NCBI GenBank assembly: GCA_037783415.1
Contig: JAZGTN010000228.1
Coordinates: forward strand, 372,001 to 436,000
Origin: Leptasterias polaris
Lineage: Eukaryota > Echinodermata > Asteroidea > Forcipulatida > Asteriidae
Direction of reading: 5' to 3'
DNA: 64,000 bases
Of the stretch, positions 19,531 through 34,418 are shown piece by piece (the stretch's first letter is position 1; every line of letters starts with the position of its first letter). Position numbers and translations under genes: made by a program. Under the pieces are notes generated by a model that worked only from the letters and a program-made list of their open reading frames with translations, was not told the DNA's origin and did not search any database.

Positions 19531-20689
19531 TAAATGGTCAACCGGAAGTGGGACCATATCTCAAGAACTACAGAACCGATTTTCATTTTTGTTCAGTTAT
19601 ATACTCCTTGGGCATTGGAGATTAGCCTTGAGTAACCGTGACCCCATGTTGACCTTTACCTATGGGTCAACCGGAAGTGGGACCATATCTCAAGAACTAC
19701 ACAACCGATTTTCAAACTGTTTCAGTTGTATACTCCTTGGGCATTGGAGATTAGCCTTGGGTAACCGTGACCCCATGTTGACCTTTACTTCCAGGTCAAC
19801 CGGAAGTGGGACCATATCTCAAGAACTACACAACCGATTTTCTTTTTTTTCAGTTATATACTCATTGGGCATTGGAGATTAGCCTTGGGTAACCGTGACC
19901 CCATGTTGACCTTTACTTCCAGTTCAACCGGAAGTGAGACCATATCTCAAGAATTACACAACCGATCTTCAAACTGTTTTCAGTTATAGACTACTTGGGC
20001 ATTAGAAATTAGCCTTGAGTAACCGTGACCACATGTTGACCTTTACCTATGGGTCAACCGGAAGTGGAACCATATCTCAAGAACTACACAACCGATTTTC
20101 AAACGTTTTTCAATTATAGACTCCGTGGACATTGGAGTTAAGCCTTGGGACCGTGACCTCATGTTGACCTTTACATATGGGTCAACTGGAAGTGGGACCA
20201 TATCTGAGAACTACACAACCGATTTTCAAACTTTTTAGTTATAAACACCTTGGGCATTGGAGATAAGCCTTGGGTAACCGTGACCCCATGTTGACCTTTA
20301 AATATGGGTCAACCGGAAGTGGGACCATGGCTATCTCAAGAACTACACAACTGATTTTCAAACTGTTTCAGTTGTATACTCCTTGGGCATTGGAGATTAG
20401 GCTTGGGTAACCGTGACCCCATGTTGATCTTTACCTTTACCTATGGGTCAACCGGAAGTGGAACCATATCTCAAGAACTACACAACCGATTTTCAAACTG
20501 TTTTTCAGTTATAGACTCCTTGGGCATTGCATATTAGCCTTGGGTAACCGTGATCCCATGTTGACCCCTACCTATGGTCAACCGGAAGTGATACCATATC
20601 TCAAGAATTACATAGCCGATTTTAAAACCTTGTTCAGTTATAGATACCTAGGGCAAGGGAGATTAGCCATGAGTAACTGTGACCCCATG

Positions 20690-23600
20690 TTGACCTTTAC
20701 TAATGGGTCAACCGGAAGTGGGACCATATCTAAAGAACTACACAACCGATTTTCAAACCTTTTTTTAAGTTATAGACTCTTTTGGCATTGGAGATTAGCC
20801 GTGGGTAACTGTGACCCCATGTTGACCTTTACCTATGGGTCAACCGGAAGTTGGACCATATCTCAAGAACTACACAACCGATTTTCAAACTGTTTCAGTT
20901 GTATACTCCTTGGGCATTAGCCTTTGGTAACCGTGACCCCATGTTGACTTTTACTTCCAGGTCAACCGGAAGTGGGACCATATCTCAAGAACTACACAAC
21001 CGATTTCCAAACTTTTTTTCAGTTATAGACTCCTTGGACATTGGAGATAAGCCTTGGGTAACCGTGACCCCATGTTGACCTTTACTTCCAGGTCAATCGG
21101 AAGTGAGACCATATCTCAAGAATTACACAACCGATCTTCAAACTGTTTTCAGTTATAGACTACTTGGGCATTAGAAATTAGCCTTGAGTAACCGTGACCC
21201 CATGTTGACCTTTACCTATGGGTCAACCGGAAGTGGAACCATATCTCAAGAACTACACAACCGATTTTCAAACGTTTTTCAATTATAGACTCCGTGGACA
21301 TTGGAGTTAAGCCTTGGGACCGTGACCTCATGTTGACCTTTACATATGGGTCAACTGGAAGTGGGACCATATCTGAGAACTACACAACCGATTTTCAAAC
21401 TTTTTAGTTATAAACACCTTGGGCATTGGAGATAAGCCTTGGGTAACCGTGACCCCATGTTGACCTTTAAATATGGGTCAACCGGAAGTGGGACCATGGC
21501 TATCTCAAGAACTACACAACTGATTTTCAAACTGTTTCAGTTGTATACTCCTTGGGCATTGGAGATTAGGCTTGGGTAACCGTGACCCCATGTTGACCTT
21601 TACCTTTACCTATGGGTCAACCGGAAGTGGAACCATATCTCAAGAACTACACAACCGATTTTCAAACTGTTTCAGTTGTATACTCCTTGGGCATTGGAGA
21701 TTAGCCTTGGGTAACCGTGACCTCATGTTGACCTTTACATATGGGTCAACCGGAAGTGGGACCATATCTGAGAACTACACAACCGATTTCCAAACTTTTT
21801 TTCAGTTATAGACTCCTTGGACATTGGAGATAAGCCTTGGGTAACCGTGACCCCATGTTGACCTTTACTTCCAGGTCAATCGGAAGTGAGACCATATCTC
21901 AAGAATTACACAACCGATCTTCAAACTGTTTTCAGTTATAGACTACTTGGGCATTAGAAATTAGCCTTGAGTAACCGTGACCCCATGTTGACCTTTACCT
22001 ATGGGTCAACCGGAAGTGGAACCATATCTCAAGAACTACACAACCGATTTTCAAACGTTTTTCAATTATAGACTCCGTGGACATTGGAGTTAAGCCTTGG
22101 GACCGTGACCTCATGTTGACCTTTACATATGGGTCAACTGGAAGTGGGACCATATCTGAGAACTACACAACCGATTTTCAAACTTTTTAGTTATAAACAC
22201 CTTGGGCATTGGAGATAAGCCTTGGGTAACCGTGACCCCATGTTGACCTTTAAATATGGGTCAACCGGAAGTGGGACCATGGCTATCTCAAGAACTACAC
22301 AACTGATTTTCAAACTGTTTCAGTTGTATACTCCTTGGGCATTGGAGATTAGGCTTGGGTAACCGTGACCCCATGTTGACCTTTACCTTTACCTATGGAT
22401 CAACCGGAAGTGGAACCATATCTCAAGAACTACACAACCGATTTTCAAACTGTTTCAGTTGTATACTCCTTGGGCATTGGAGATTAGCCTTGGGTAACCG
22501 TGACCTCATGTTGACCTTTACATATGGGTCAACCGGAAGTGGGACCATATCTGAGAACTACACAACCGATTTTCAAACTTTTTAGTTATAAACACCTTGG
22601 GCATTGGAGATTAGCCTTGAGTAACCGTGACCCCATGTTGACCTTTACATATGGGTCAACCGGAAGTGGGACCATATCTCAAGAACTACACAACCGAAGT
22701 TCAAACTTTTTTCAGTTATAGACTCCTTGGACATTGGAGATAAGCAATGGGTAACCGTGACCCCATGTTCACCTTTACTTCCAGGTCAATCGGAAGTGGG
22801 ACCATATCTCAAGAACTACACTACCGATTTTCTTTTTTTCAGTTATATGCTCCTTGGGCATTGGAGATTAGCCTTGGGTAACCGTGACCCCATGTTGACC
22901 TTTACCTATGGGTCAACCGGAAGTGGGACCATATCTCAAGAACTACACAACCGATTTTCAAACTGTTTCAGTTGTATACTCCTTGGGCATTGGAGATTAG
23001 CCTTGGGTAACCGTGACCCCATGTTGACCTTTACCTATGGGTCAACCGGAAGTTGGACCATATCTCAAGAACTACACAACCGATTTTCAAACTGTTTTCA
23101 GTTATAGACTCCTTGGGCATTGGAGATTAGCCTTTTGTAACCATGACCCCATGTTGACCTTTACTTCCGGGTCAACCGGAAGTGGGACCAGATCTCAAGA
23201 ACTACAAAACCAAAGTTCAAATTTTTTCAGTTATAGACTCCTTGGACATTGGAGATAAGCCTTGGGTAACCGTAACCCCATGTTGACCTTTACCTATGGG
23301 TCAACCGGAAGTGGGACTATATCTCAAGAACTACACAACCGATTTTCAAACTGTTTCAGTTGTATATTCATTGGGCATTGGAGATTAGCCTTGGGTAACC
23401 GTGACCCCATGTTGACCTTTACTTCCAGGTCAACCAGAAGTAAAACCATATCTCAAGAACTACAGAACCGATTTTCATTTTTGTTCAGTTATATACTCCT
23501 TGGGCATTGGAGATTAGCCTTGAGTAACCGTGACCCCATGTTGACCTTTACCTATGGGTCAACCGGAAGTGGGACTATATCTCAAGAACTACACAACCGA

Positions 23601-26180
23601 TTTTCAAACTGTTTCAGTTGTATACTCCTTGGGCATTGGAGATTAGCCTTGGGTAACCGTGACCCCATGTTGACCTTTACTTCCAGGTCTACCGGAAGTG
23701 GGACCATATCTCAAGAACTACACAACCGATTTTCATTTTTTTCAGTTATATACTCATTGGGCATTGGAGATTAGCCTTGGGTAACCGTGACCCCATGTTG
23801 ACCTTTACTTCCAGGTCAACCGGAAGTGAGACCATATCTCAAGAATTACACAACCGATCTTCAAACTGTTTTCAGTTATAGACTACTTGGGCATTAGAAA
23901 TTAGCCTTGAGTAACCTTGACCCCATGTTGACCTTTACCTATGGGTCAACCGGAAGTGGAACCATATCTCAAGAACTACACAACCGATTTTCAAACGTTT
24001 TTCAATTATAGACTCCGTGGACATTGGAGTTAAGCCTTGGGACCGTGACCTCATGTTGACCTTTACATATGGGTCAACTGGAAGTGGGACCATATCTGAG
24101 AACTACACAACCGATTTTCAAACTTTTTAGTTATAAACACCTTGGGCATTGGAGATAAGCCTTGGGTAACCGTGACCCCATGTTGACCTTTAAATATGGG
24201 TCAACCGGAAGTGGGACCATGGCTATCTCAAGAACTACACAACTGATTTTCAAACTGTTTCAGTTGTATACTCCTTGGGCATTGGAGATTAGGCTTGGGT
24301 AACCGTGACCCCATGTTGACCTTTACCTTTACATATGGGTCAACCGGAAGTGGAACCATATCTCAAGAACTACACAACCGATTTTCAAACTGTTTCAGTT
24401 GTATACTCCTTGGGCATTGGAGATTAGCCTTGGGTAACCGTGACCTCATGTTGACCTTTACATATGGGTCAACCGGAAGTGGGACCATATCTGAGTACTA
24501 CACAACCGATTTTCAAACTTTTTAGTTATAAACACCTTGGGCATTGGAGATTAGCCTTGAGTAACCGTGACCCCATGTTGACCTTTACATATGGGTAAAC
24601 CGGAAGTTGTTTCAGTTGTATACTCCTTGGGCATTGGAGATTAGCCTTGGGTAACCGTGACCTCATGTTGACCTTTACATATGGGTCAACCGGAAGTGGG
24701 ACCATATCTGAGTACTACACAACCGATTTTCAAACTTTTTAGTTATAAACACCTTGGGCATTGGAGATTAGCCTTGAGTAACCGTGACCCCATGTTGACC
24801 TTTACATATGGGTAAACCGGAAGTGGGACCATGGCTATCTCAAGAACTACACAACCGATTTTCAAACTGTTTTCAGTTATAGACTCATTGGGCATTGGAG
24901 ATTAGCCTTTGGTAACCATGACCCCATGTTGACCTTTACTTCCGGGTCAACCGGAAGTGGGACCAGATCTCAAGAACTACACAATCAAAGTTCAATTTTT
25001 TTCAGTTATAGACTCCTTGGACATTGGAGATTAGCCTTGAGTAACTGTAACCCCATGTTGACCTTTACTAATGGGTCAACCGGAAGTGGGACCATATCTC
25101 AAGAACTACACAACCGATTTTCAAACCTTTTTTTAAGTTATAGACTCTTTGGGCATTGGAGATTAGCCGTGGGTAACTGTGACCCCATGTTGACCTTTAC
25201 CTATGGGTCAACCGGAAGTTGGACCATATCTCAAGAACTACACAACCGATTTTCAAACTGTTTCAGTTGTATACTCCTTGGGCATTAGCCTTTGGTAACC
25301 GTGACCCCATGTTGACTTTTACTTCCAGGTCAACCGGAAGTGGGACCATATCTCAAGAACTACACAACCGATTTCCAAACTTTTTTTCAGTTATAGACTC
25401 CTTGGACATTGGAGATAAGCCTTGGGTAACCGTGACCCCATGTTGACCTTTACTTCCAGGTCAATCGGAAGTGAGACCATATCTCAAGAATTACACAACC
25501 GATCTTCAAACTGTTTTCAGTTATAGACTACTTGGGCATTAGAAATTAGCCTTGAGTAACCGTGACCCCATGTTGACCTTTACCTATGGGTCAACCGGAA
25601 GTGGAACCATATCTCAAGAACTACACAACCGATTTTCAAACGTTTTTCAATTATAGACTCCGTGGACATTGGAGTTAAGCCTTGGGACCGTGACCTCATG
25701 TTGACCTTTACATATGGGTCAACTGGAAGTGGGACCATATCTGAGAACTACACAACCGATTTTCAAACTTTTTAGTTATAAACACCTTGGGCATTGGAGA
25801 TAAGCCTTGGGTAACCGTGACCCCATGTTGACCTTTAAATATGGGTCAACCGGAAGTGGGACCATGGCTATCTCAAGAACTACACAACTGATTTTCAAAC
25901 TGTTTCAGTTGTATACTCCTTGGGCATTGGAGATTAGGCTTGGGTAACCGTGACCCCATGTTGACCTTTACCTTTACATATGGGTCAACCGGAAGTGGAA
26001 CCATATCTCAAGAACTACACAACCGATTTTCAAACTGTTTCAGTTGTATACTCCTTGGGCATTGGAGATTAGCCTTGGGTAACCGTGACCCCATGTTGAC
26101 CTTTACTTCCAGGTCAATCGGAAGTGAGACCATATCTCAAGAATTACACAACCGATCTTCAAACTGTTTTCAGTTATAGA
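20690..26180 (+). repeat. Two copies of a ~1.2 kb satellite block 4368 bp apart
   Basis: The block at about 20690-21810 is repeated at about 25060-26180. Both share the same rare deletion in one monomer (GGGCATTAGCC, lacking TGGAGAT), followed by TTTGGTAACC, and the same order of subtypes. This marks a segmental duplication inside the array. Confidence 0.8.
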
Positions 26181-26592
26181 CTACTTGGGCATTAGAAATT
26201 AGCCTTGAGTAACCGTGACCCCATGTTGACCTTTACCTATGGGTCAACCGGAAGTGGAACCATATATCAAGAACTACACAACCGATTTTCAAACGTTTTT
26301 CAATTATAGACTCCGTGGACATTGGAGTTAAGCCTTGGGACCGTGACCTCATGTTGACCTTTACATATGGGTCAACTGGAAGTGGGACCATATCTGAGAA
26401 CTACACAACCGATTTTCAAACTTTTTAGTTATAAACACCTTGGGCATTGGAGATAAGCCTTGGGTAACCGTGACCCCATGTTGACCTTTAAATATGGGTC
26501 AACCGGAAGTGGGACCATGGCTATCTCAAGAACTACACAACTGATTTTCAAACTGTTTCAGTTGTATACTCCTTGGGCATTGGAGATTAGGC

Positions 26593-29500
26593 TTGGGTAA
26601 CCGTGACCCCATGTTGACCTTTACCTTTACCTATGGGTCAACCGGAAGTGGAACCATATCTCAAGAACTACACAACCGATTTTCAAACTGTTTCAGTTGT
26701 ATACTCCTTGGGCATTGGAGATTAGCCTTGGGTAACCGTGACCTCATGTTGACCTTTACATATGGGTCAACCGGAAGTGGGACCATATCTGAGAACTACA
26801 CAACCGATTTTCAAACTTTTTAGTTATAAACACCTTGGGCATTGGAGATTAGCCTTGAGTAACCGTGACCCCATGTTGACCTTTACATATGGGTAAACCG
26901 GAAGTGGGACCATGGCTATCTCAAGAACTACACAACCGATTTTCAAACTGTTTTCAGTTATAGACTCCTTGGGCATTGGAGATTAGCCTTTGGTAACCAT
27001 GACCCCATGTTGACCTTTACTTCCGGGTCAACCGGAAGTGGGACCAGATCTCAAGAACTACACAATCAAAGTTCAATTTTTTTCAGTTATAGACTCCTTG
27101 GACATTGGAGATTAGCCTTGAGTAACTGTAACCCCATGTTGACCTTTACTAATGGGTCAACCGGAAGTGGGACCATATCTCAAGAACTACACAACCGATT
27201 TTCAAACCTTTTTTTAAGTTATAGACTCTTTGGGCATTGGAGATTAGCCGTGGGTAACTGTGACCCCATGTTGACCTTTACCTATGGGTCAACCGGAAGT
27301 TGGACCATATCTCAAGAACTACACAACCGATTTTCAAACTGTTTCAGTTGTATACTCCTTGGGCATTGGAGATTAGCCTTTGGTAACCGTGACCCCATGT
27401 TGACCTTTACTTCCAGGTCAACCGGAAGTGGGACCATATCTCAAGAACTACACAACCGATTTCCAAACTTTTTTTCAGTTATAGACTCCTTGGACATTGG
27501 AGATAAGCCTTGGGTAACCGTGACCCCATGTTGACCTTTACTTCCAGGTCAATCGGAAGTGAGACCATATCTCAAGAATTACACAACCGATCTTCAAACT
27601 GTTTTCAGTTATAGACTACTTGGGCATTAGAAATTAGCCTTGAGTAACCGTGACCCCATGTTGACCTTTACCTATGGGTCAACCGGAAGTGGAACCATAT
27701 ATCAAGAACTACACAACCGATTTTCAAACGTTTTTCAATTATAGACTCCGTGGACATTGGAGTTAAGCCTTGGGACCGTGACCTCATGTTGACCTTTACA
27801 TATGGGTCAACTGGAAGTGGGACCATATCTGAGAACTACACAACCGATTTTCAAACTTTTTAGTTATAAACACCTTGGGCATTGGAGATAAGCCTTGGGT
27901 AACCGTGACCCCATGTTGACCTTTAAATATGGGTCAACCGGAAGTGGGACCATGGCTATCTCAAGAACTACACAACTGATTTTCAAACTGTTTCAGTTGT
28001 ATACTCCTTGGGCATTGGAGATTAGGCTTGGGTAACCGTGACCCCATGTTGACCTTTACCTTTACCTATGGGTCAACCGGAAGTGGAACCATATCTCAAG
28101 AACTACACAACCGATTTTCAAACTGTTTCAGTTGTATACTCCTTGGGCATTGGAGATTAGCCTTGGGTAACCGTGACCTCATGTTGACCTTTACATATGG
28201 GTCAACCGGAAGTGGGACCATATCTGAGAACTACACAACCGATTTTCAAACTTTTTAGTTATAAACACCTTGGGCATTGGAGATTAGCCTTGAGTAACCG
28301 TGACCCCATGTTGACCTTTACATATGGGTAAACCGGAAGTGGGACCATGGCTATCTCAAGAACTACACAACCGATTTTCAAACTGTTTTCAGTTATAGAC
28401 TCCTTGGGCATTGGAGATTAGCCTTTGGTAACCATGACCCCATGTTGACCTTTACTTCCGGGTCAACCGGAAGTGGGACCAGATCTCAAGAACTACACAA
28501 TCAAAGTTCAAATTTTTTCAGTTATAGACTCCTTGGACATTGGAGATTAGCCTTGAGTAACTGTAACCCCATGTTGACCTTTACTAATGGGTCAACCGGA
28601 AGTGGGACCATATCTCAAGAACAACACAACCGATTTTCAAACCTTTTTTTAAGTTATAGACTCTTTGGGCATTGGAGATTAGCCGTGGGTAACTGTGACC
28701 CCATGTTGACCTTTACCTATGGGTCAACCGGAAGTTGGACCATATCTCAAGAACTACACAACCGTTTTTCAAACTGTTTCAGTTGTATACTCCTTGGACA
28801 TTGGAGATAAGCCTTGGGTAACCGTGACCCCATGTTGACCTTTACTTCCAGGTCAATCGGAAGTGAGACCATATCTCAAGAATTACACAACCGATCTTCA
28901 AACTGTTTTCAGTTATAGACTACTTGGGCATTAGAAATTAGCCTTGAGTAACCGTGACCCCATGTTGACCTTTACCTATGGGTCAACCGGAAGTGGAACC
29001 ATATCTCAAGAACTACACAACCGATTTTCAAACGTTTTTCAATTATAGACTCCGTGGACATTGGAGTTAAGCCTTGGGACCGTGACCTCATGTTGACCTT
29101 TACATATGGGTCAACTGGAAGTGGGACCATATCTGAGAACTACACAACCGATTTTCAAACTTTTTAGTTATAAACACCTTGGGCATTGGAGATAAGCCTT
29201 GGGTAACCGTGACCCCATGTTGACCTTTAAATATGGGTCAACCGGAAGTGGGACCATGGCTATCTCAAGAACTACACAACTGATTTTCAAACTGTTTCAG
29301 TTGTATACTCCTTGGGCATTGGAGATTAGGCTTGGGTAACCGTGACCCCATGTTGACCTTTACCTTTACCTATGGGTCAACCGGAAGTGGAACCATATCT
29401 CAAGAACTACACAACCGATTTTCAAACTGTTTCAGTTGTATACTCCTTGGGCATTGGAGATTAGCCTTGGGTAACCGTGACCTCATGTTGACCTTTACAT

Positions 29501-32069
29501 ATGGGTCAACCGGAAGTGGGACCATATCTGAGAACTACACAACCGATTTCCAAACTTTTTAGTTATAAACACCTTGGGCATTGGAGATTAGCCTTGAGTA
29601 ACCGTGACCCCATGTTGACCTTTACATATGGGTAAACCGGAAGTGGGACCATGGCTATCTCAAGAACTACACAACCGATTTTCAAACTGTTTTCAGTTAT
29701 AGACTCCTTGGGCATTGGAGATTAGCCTTTGGTAACCATGACCCCATGTTGACCTTTACTTCCGGGTCAACCGGAAGTGGGACCAGATCTCAAGAACTAC
29801 ACAATCAAAGTTCAATTTTTTTCAGTTATAGACTCCTTGGACATTGGAGATTAGCCTTGAGTAACTGTAACCCCATGTTGACCTTTACTAATGGGTCAAC
29901 CGGAAGTGGGACCATATCTCAAGAACTACACAACCGATTTTCAAACCTTTTTTTAAGTTATAGACTCTTTGGGCATTGGAGATTAGCCGTGGGTAACTAT
30001 GACCCCATGTTGACCTTTACCTATGGGTCAACCGGAAGTTGGACCATATCTCAAGAACTACACAACCGTTTTTCAAACTGTTTCAGTTGTATACTCCTTG
30101 GACATTGGAGATAAGCCTTGGGTAACCGTGACCCCATGTTGACCTTTACTTCCAGGTCAATCGGAAGTGAGACCATATCTCAAGAATTACACAACCGATC
30201 TTCAAACTGTTTTCAGTTATAGACTACTTGGGCATTAGAAATTAGCCTTGAGTAACCGTGACCCCATGTTGACCTTTACCTATGGGTCAACCGGAAGTGG
30301 AACCATATCTCAAGAACTACACAACCGATTTTCAAACGTTTTTCAATTATAGACTCCGTGGACATTGGAGTTAAGCCTTGGGACCGTGACCTCATGTTGA
30401 CCTTTACATATGGGTCAACTGGAAGTGGGACCATATCTGAGAACTACACAACCGATTTTCAAACTTTTTAGTTATAAACACCTTGGGCATTGGAGATAAG
30501 CCTTGGGTAACCGTGACCCCATGTTGACCTTTAAATATGGGTCAACCGGAAGTGGGACCATGGCTATCTCAAGAACTACACAACTGATTTTCAAACTGTT
30601 TCAGTTGTATACTCCTTGGGCATTGGAGATTAGGCTTGGGTAACCGTGACCCCATGTTGACCTTTACCTTTACCTATGGGTCAACCGGAAGTGGAACCAT
30701 ATCTCAAGAACTACACAACCGATTTTCAAACTGTTTCAGTTGTATACTCCTTGGGCATTGGAGATTAGCCTTGGGTAACCGTGACCTCATGTTGACCTTT
30801 ACATATGGGTCAACCGGAAGTGGGACCATATCTGGGAACTACACAACCGATTTTCAAACTTTTTAGTTATAAACACCTTGGGCATTGGAGATTAGCCTTG
30901 AGTAACCGTGACCCCATGTTGACCTTTACATATGGGTAAACCGGAAGTGGGACCATGGCTATCTCAAGAACTACACAACCGATTTTCAAACTGTTTTCAG
31001 TTATAGACTCCTTGGGCATTGGAGATTAGCCTTTGGTAACCATGACCCCATGTTGACCTTTACTTCCGGGTCAACCGGAAGTGGGACCAGATCTCAAGAA
31101 CTACACAATCAAAGTTCAATTTTTTTCAGTTATAGACTCCTTGGACATTGGAGATTAGCCTTGAGTAACTGTAACCCCATGTTGACCTTTACTAATGGGT
31201 CAACCGGAAGTGGGACCATATCTCAAGAACTACACAACCGATTTTCAAACCTTTTTTTAAGTTATAGACTCTTTGGGCATTGGAGATTAGCCGTGGGTAA
31301 TTGTGACCCCATGTTGACCTTTACCTATGGGTCAACCGGAAGTTGGACCATATCTCAAGAACTACACAACCGATTTTCAAACTGTTTCAGTTGTATACTC
31401 CTTGGGCATTGGAGATTAGCCTTTGGTAACGTGACCCCATGTTGACCTTTACTTCCAGGTCAACCGGAAGTGGGACCATATCTCAAGAACTACACAACCG
31501 ATTTCCAAACTTTTTTTCAGTTATAGACTCCTTGGACATTGGAGATAAGCCTTGGGTAACCGTGACCCCATGTTGACCTTTACTTCCAGGTCAATCGGAA
31601 GTGAGACCATATCTCAAGAATTACACAACCGATCTTCAAACTGTTTTCAGTTATAGACTACTTGGGCATTAGAAATTAGCCTTGAGTAACCGTGACCCCA
31701 TGTTGACCTTTACCTATGGGTCAACCGGAAGTGGAACCATATCTCAAGAACTACACAACCGATTTTCAAACGTTTTTCAATTATAGACTCCGTGGACATT
31801 GGAGTTAAGCCTTGGGACCGTGACCTCATGTTGACCTTTACATATGGGTCAACTGGAAGTGGGACCATATCTGAGAACTACACAACCGATTTTCAAACTT
31901 TTTAGTTATAAACACCTTGGGCATTGGAGATAAGCCTTGGGTAATCGTGACCCCATGTTGACCTTTAAATATGGGTCAACCGGAAGTGGGACCATGGCTA
32001 TCTCAAGAACTACACAACTGATTTTCAAACTGTTTCAGTTGTATACTCCTTGGGCATTGGAGATTAGGC
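26593..32069 (+). repeat. Higher-order repeat of 10 or 11 monomers
   Basis: The landmark monomer with a doubled CTTTAC (CCTTTACCTTTACC) recurs with the reading GNRDPMLTFTF starting at 26593, 28028, 29332, 30636 and 32070. Spacings are 1435, 1304, 1304 and 1434 bp. 1435 minus 1304 is one monomer; the shorter form lacks the monomer around the GGTAACCGTGACC unit present near 27370-27500. Copies are almost identical over their whole length. Confidence 0.9.
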
Positions 32070-34418
32070 TTGGGTAACCGTGACCCCATGTTGACCTTTA
32101 CCTTTACCTATGGGTCAACCGGAAGTGGAACCATATCTCAAGAACTACACAACCGATTTTCAAACTGTTTCAGTTGTATACTCCTTGGGCATTGGAGATT
32201 AGCCTTGGGTAACCGTGACCTCATGTTGACCTTTACATATGGGTCAACCGGAAGTGGGACCATATCTGAGAACTACACAACCGATTTCCAAACTTTTTTT
32301 CAGTTATAGACTCCTTGGACATTGGAGATAAGCCTTGGGTAACCGTGACCCCATGTTGACCTTTACTTCCAGGTCAATCGGAAGTGAGACCATATCTCAA
32401 GAATTACACAACCGATCTTCAAACTGTTTTCAGTTATAGACTACTTGGGCATTAGAAATTAGCCTTGAGTAACCGTGACCCCATGTTGACCTTTACCTAT
32501 GGGTCAACCGGAAGTGGAACCATATCTCAAGAACTACACAACCGATTTTCAAACGTTTTTCAATTATAGACTCCGTGGACATTGGAGTTAAGCCTTGGGA
32601 CCGTGACCTCATGTTGACCTTTACATATGGGTCAACTGGAAGTGGGACCATATCTGAGAACTACACAACCGATTTTCAAACTTTTTAGTTATAAACACCT
32701 TGGGCATTGGAGATAAGCCTTGGGTAACCGTGACCCCATGTTGACCTTTAAATATGGGTCAACCGGAAGTGGGACCATGGCTATCTCAAGAACTACACAA
32801 CTGATTTTCAAACTGTTTCAGTTGTATACTCCTTGGGCATTGGAGATTAGGCTTGGGTAACCGTGACCCCATGTTGACCTTTACCTTTACCTATGGGTCA
32901 ACCGGAAGTGGAACCATATCTCAAGAACTACACAACCGATTTTCAAACTGTTTCAGTTGTATACTCCTTGGGCATTGGAGATTAGCCTTGGGTAACCGTG
33001 ACCTCATGTTGACCTTTACATATGGGTCAACCGGAAGTGGGACCATATCTGAGAACTACACAACCGATTTCCAAACTTTTTTTCAGTTATAGACTCCTTG
33101 GACATTGGAGATAAGCCTTGGGTAACCGTGACCCCATGTTGACCTTTACTTCCAGGTCAATCGGAAGTGAGACCATATCTCAAGAATTACACAACCGATC
33201 TTCAAACTGTTTTCAGTTATAGACTACTTGGGCATTAGAAATTAGCCTTGAGTAACCGTGACCCCATGTTGACCTTTACCTATGGGTCAACCGGAAGTGG
33301 AACCATATCTCAATAACTACACAACCGATTTTCAAACGTTTTTCAATTATAGACTCCGTGGACATTGGAGTTAAGCCTTGGGACCGTGACCTCATGTTGA
33401 CCTTTACATATGGGTCAACTGGAAGTGGGACCATATCTGAGAACTACACAACCGATTTTCAAACTTTTTAGTTATAAACACCTTGGGCATTGGAGATAAG
33501 CCTTGGGTAACCGTGACCCCATGTTGACCTTTAAATATGGGTCAACCGGAAGTGGGACCATGGCTATCTCAAGAACTACACAACTGATTTTCAAACTGTT
33601 TCAGTTGTATACTCCTTGGGCATTGGAGATTAGGCTTGGGTAACCGTGACCCCATGTTGACCTTTACCTTTACCTATGGGTCAACCGGAAGTGGAACCAT
33701 ATCTCAAGAACTACACAACCGATTTTCAAACTGTTTCAGTTGTATACTCCTTGGGCATTGGAGATTAGCCTTGGGTAACCGTGACCTCATGTTGACCTTT
33801 ACATATGGGTCAACCGGAAGTGGGACCATATCTGAGAACTACACAACCGATTTTCAAACTTTTTAGTTATAAACACCTTGGGCATTGGAGATTAGCCTTG
33901 AGTAACCGTGACCCCATGTTGACCTTTACATATGGGTAAACCGGAAGTGGGACCATGGCTATCTCAAGAACTACACAACCGATTTTCAAACTGTTTTCAG
34001 TTATAGACTCCTTGGGCATTGGAGATTAGCCTTTGGTAACCATGACCCCATGTTGACCTTTACTTCCGGGTCAACCGGAAGTGGGACCAGATCTCAAGAA
34101 CTACACAATCAAAGTTCAATTTTTTTCAGTTATAGACTCCTTGGACATTGGAGATTAGCCTTGAGTAACTGTAACCCCATGTTGACCTTTACTAATGGGT
34201 CAACCGGAAGTGGGACCATATCTCAAGAACTACACAACCGATTTTCAAACCTTTTTTTAAGTTATAGACTCTTTGGGCATTGGAGATTAGCTGTGGGTAA
34301 TTGTGACCCCATGTTGACCTTTACCTATGGGTCAACCGGAAGTTGGACCATATCTCAAGAACTACACAACCGATTTTCAAACTGTTTCAGTTGTATACTC
34401 CTTGGGCATTGGAGATTA
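32070..34418 (+). repeat. Higher-order repeat of 6 monomers
   Basis: The same landmark recurs at 32070, 32853 and 33636, exactly 783 bp apart (six monomers). The same 783 bp spacing separates 21572 and 22355. The 6-mer is the longer unit minus an internal run of five monomers. Confidence 0.9.
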
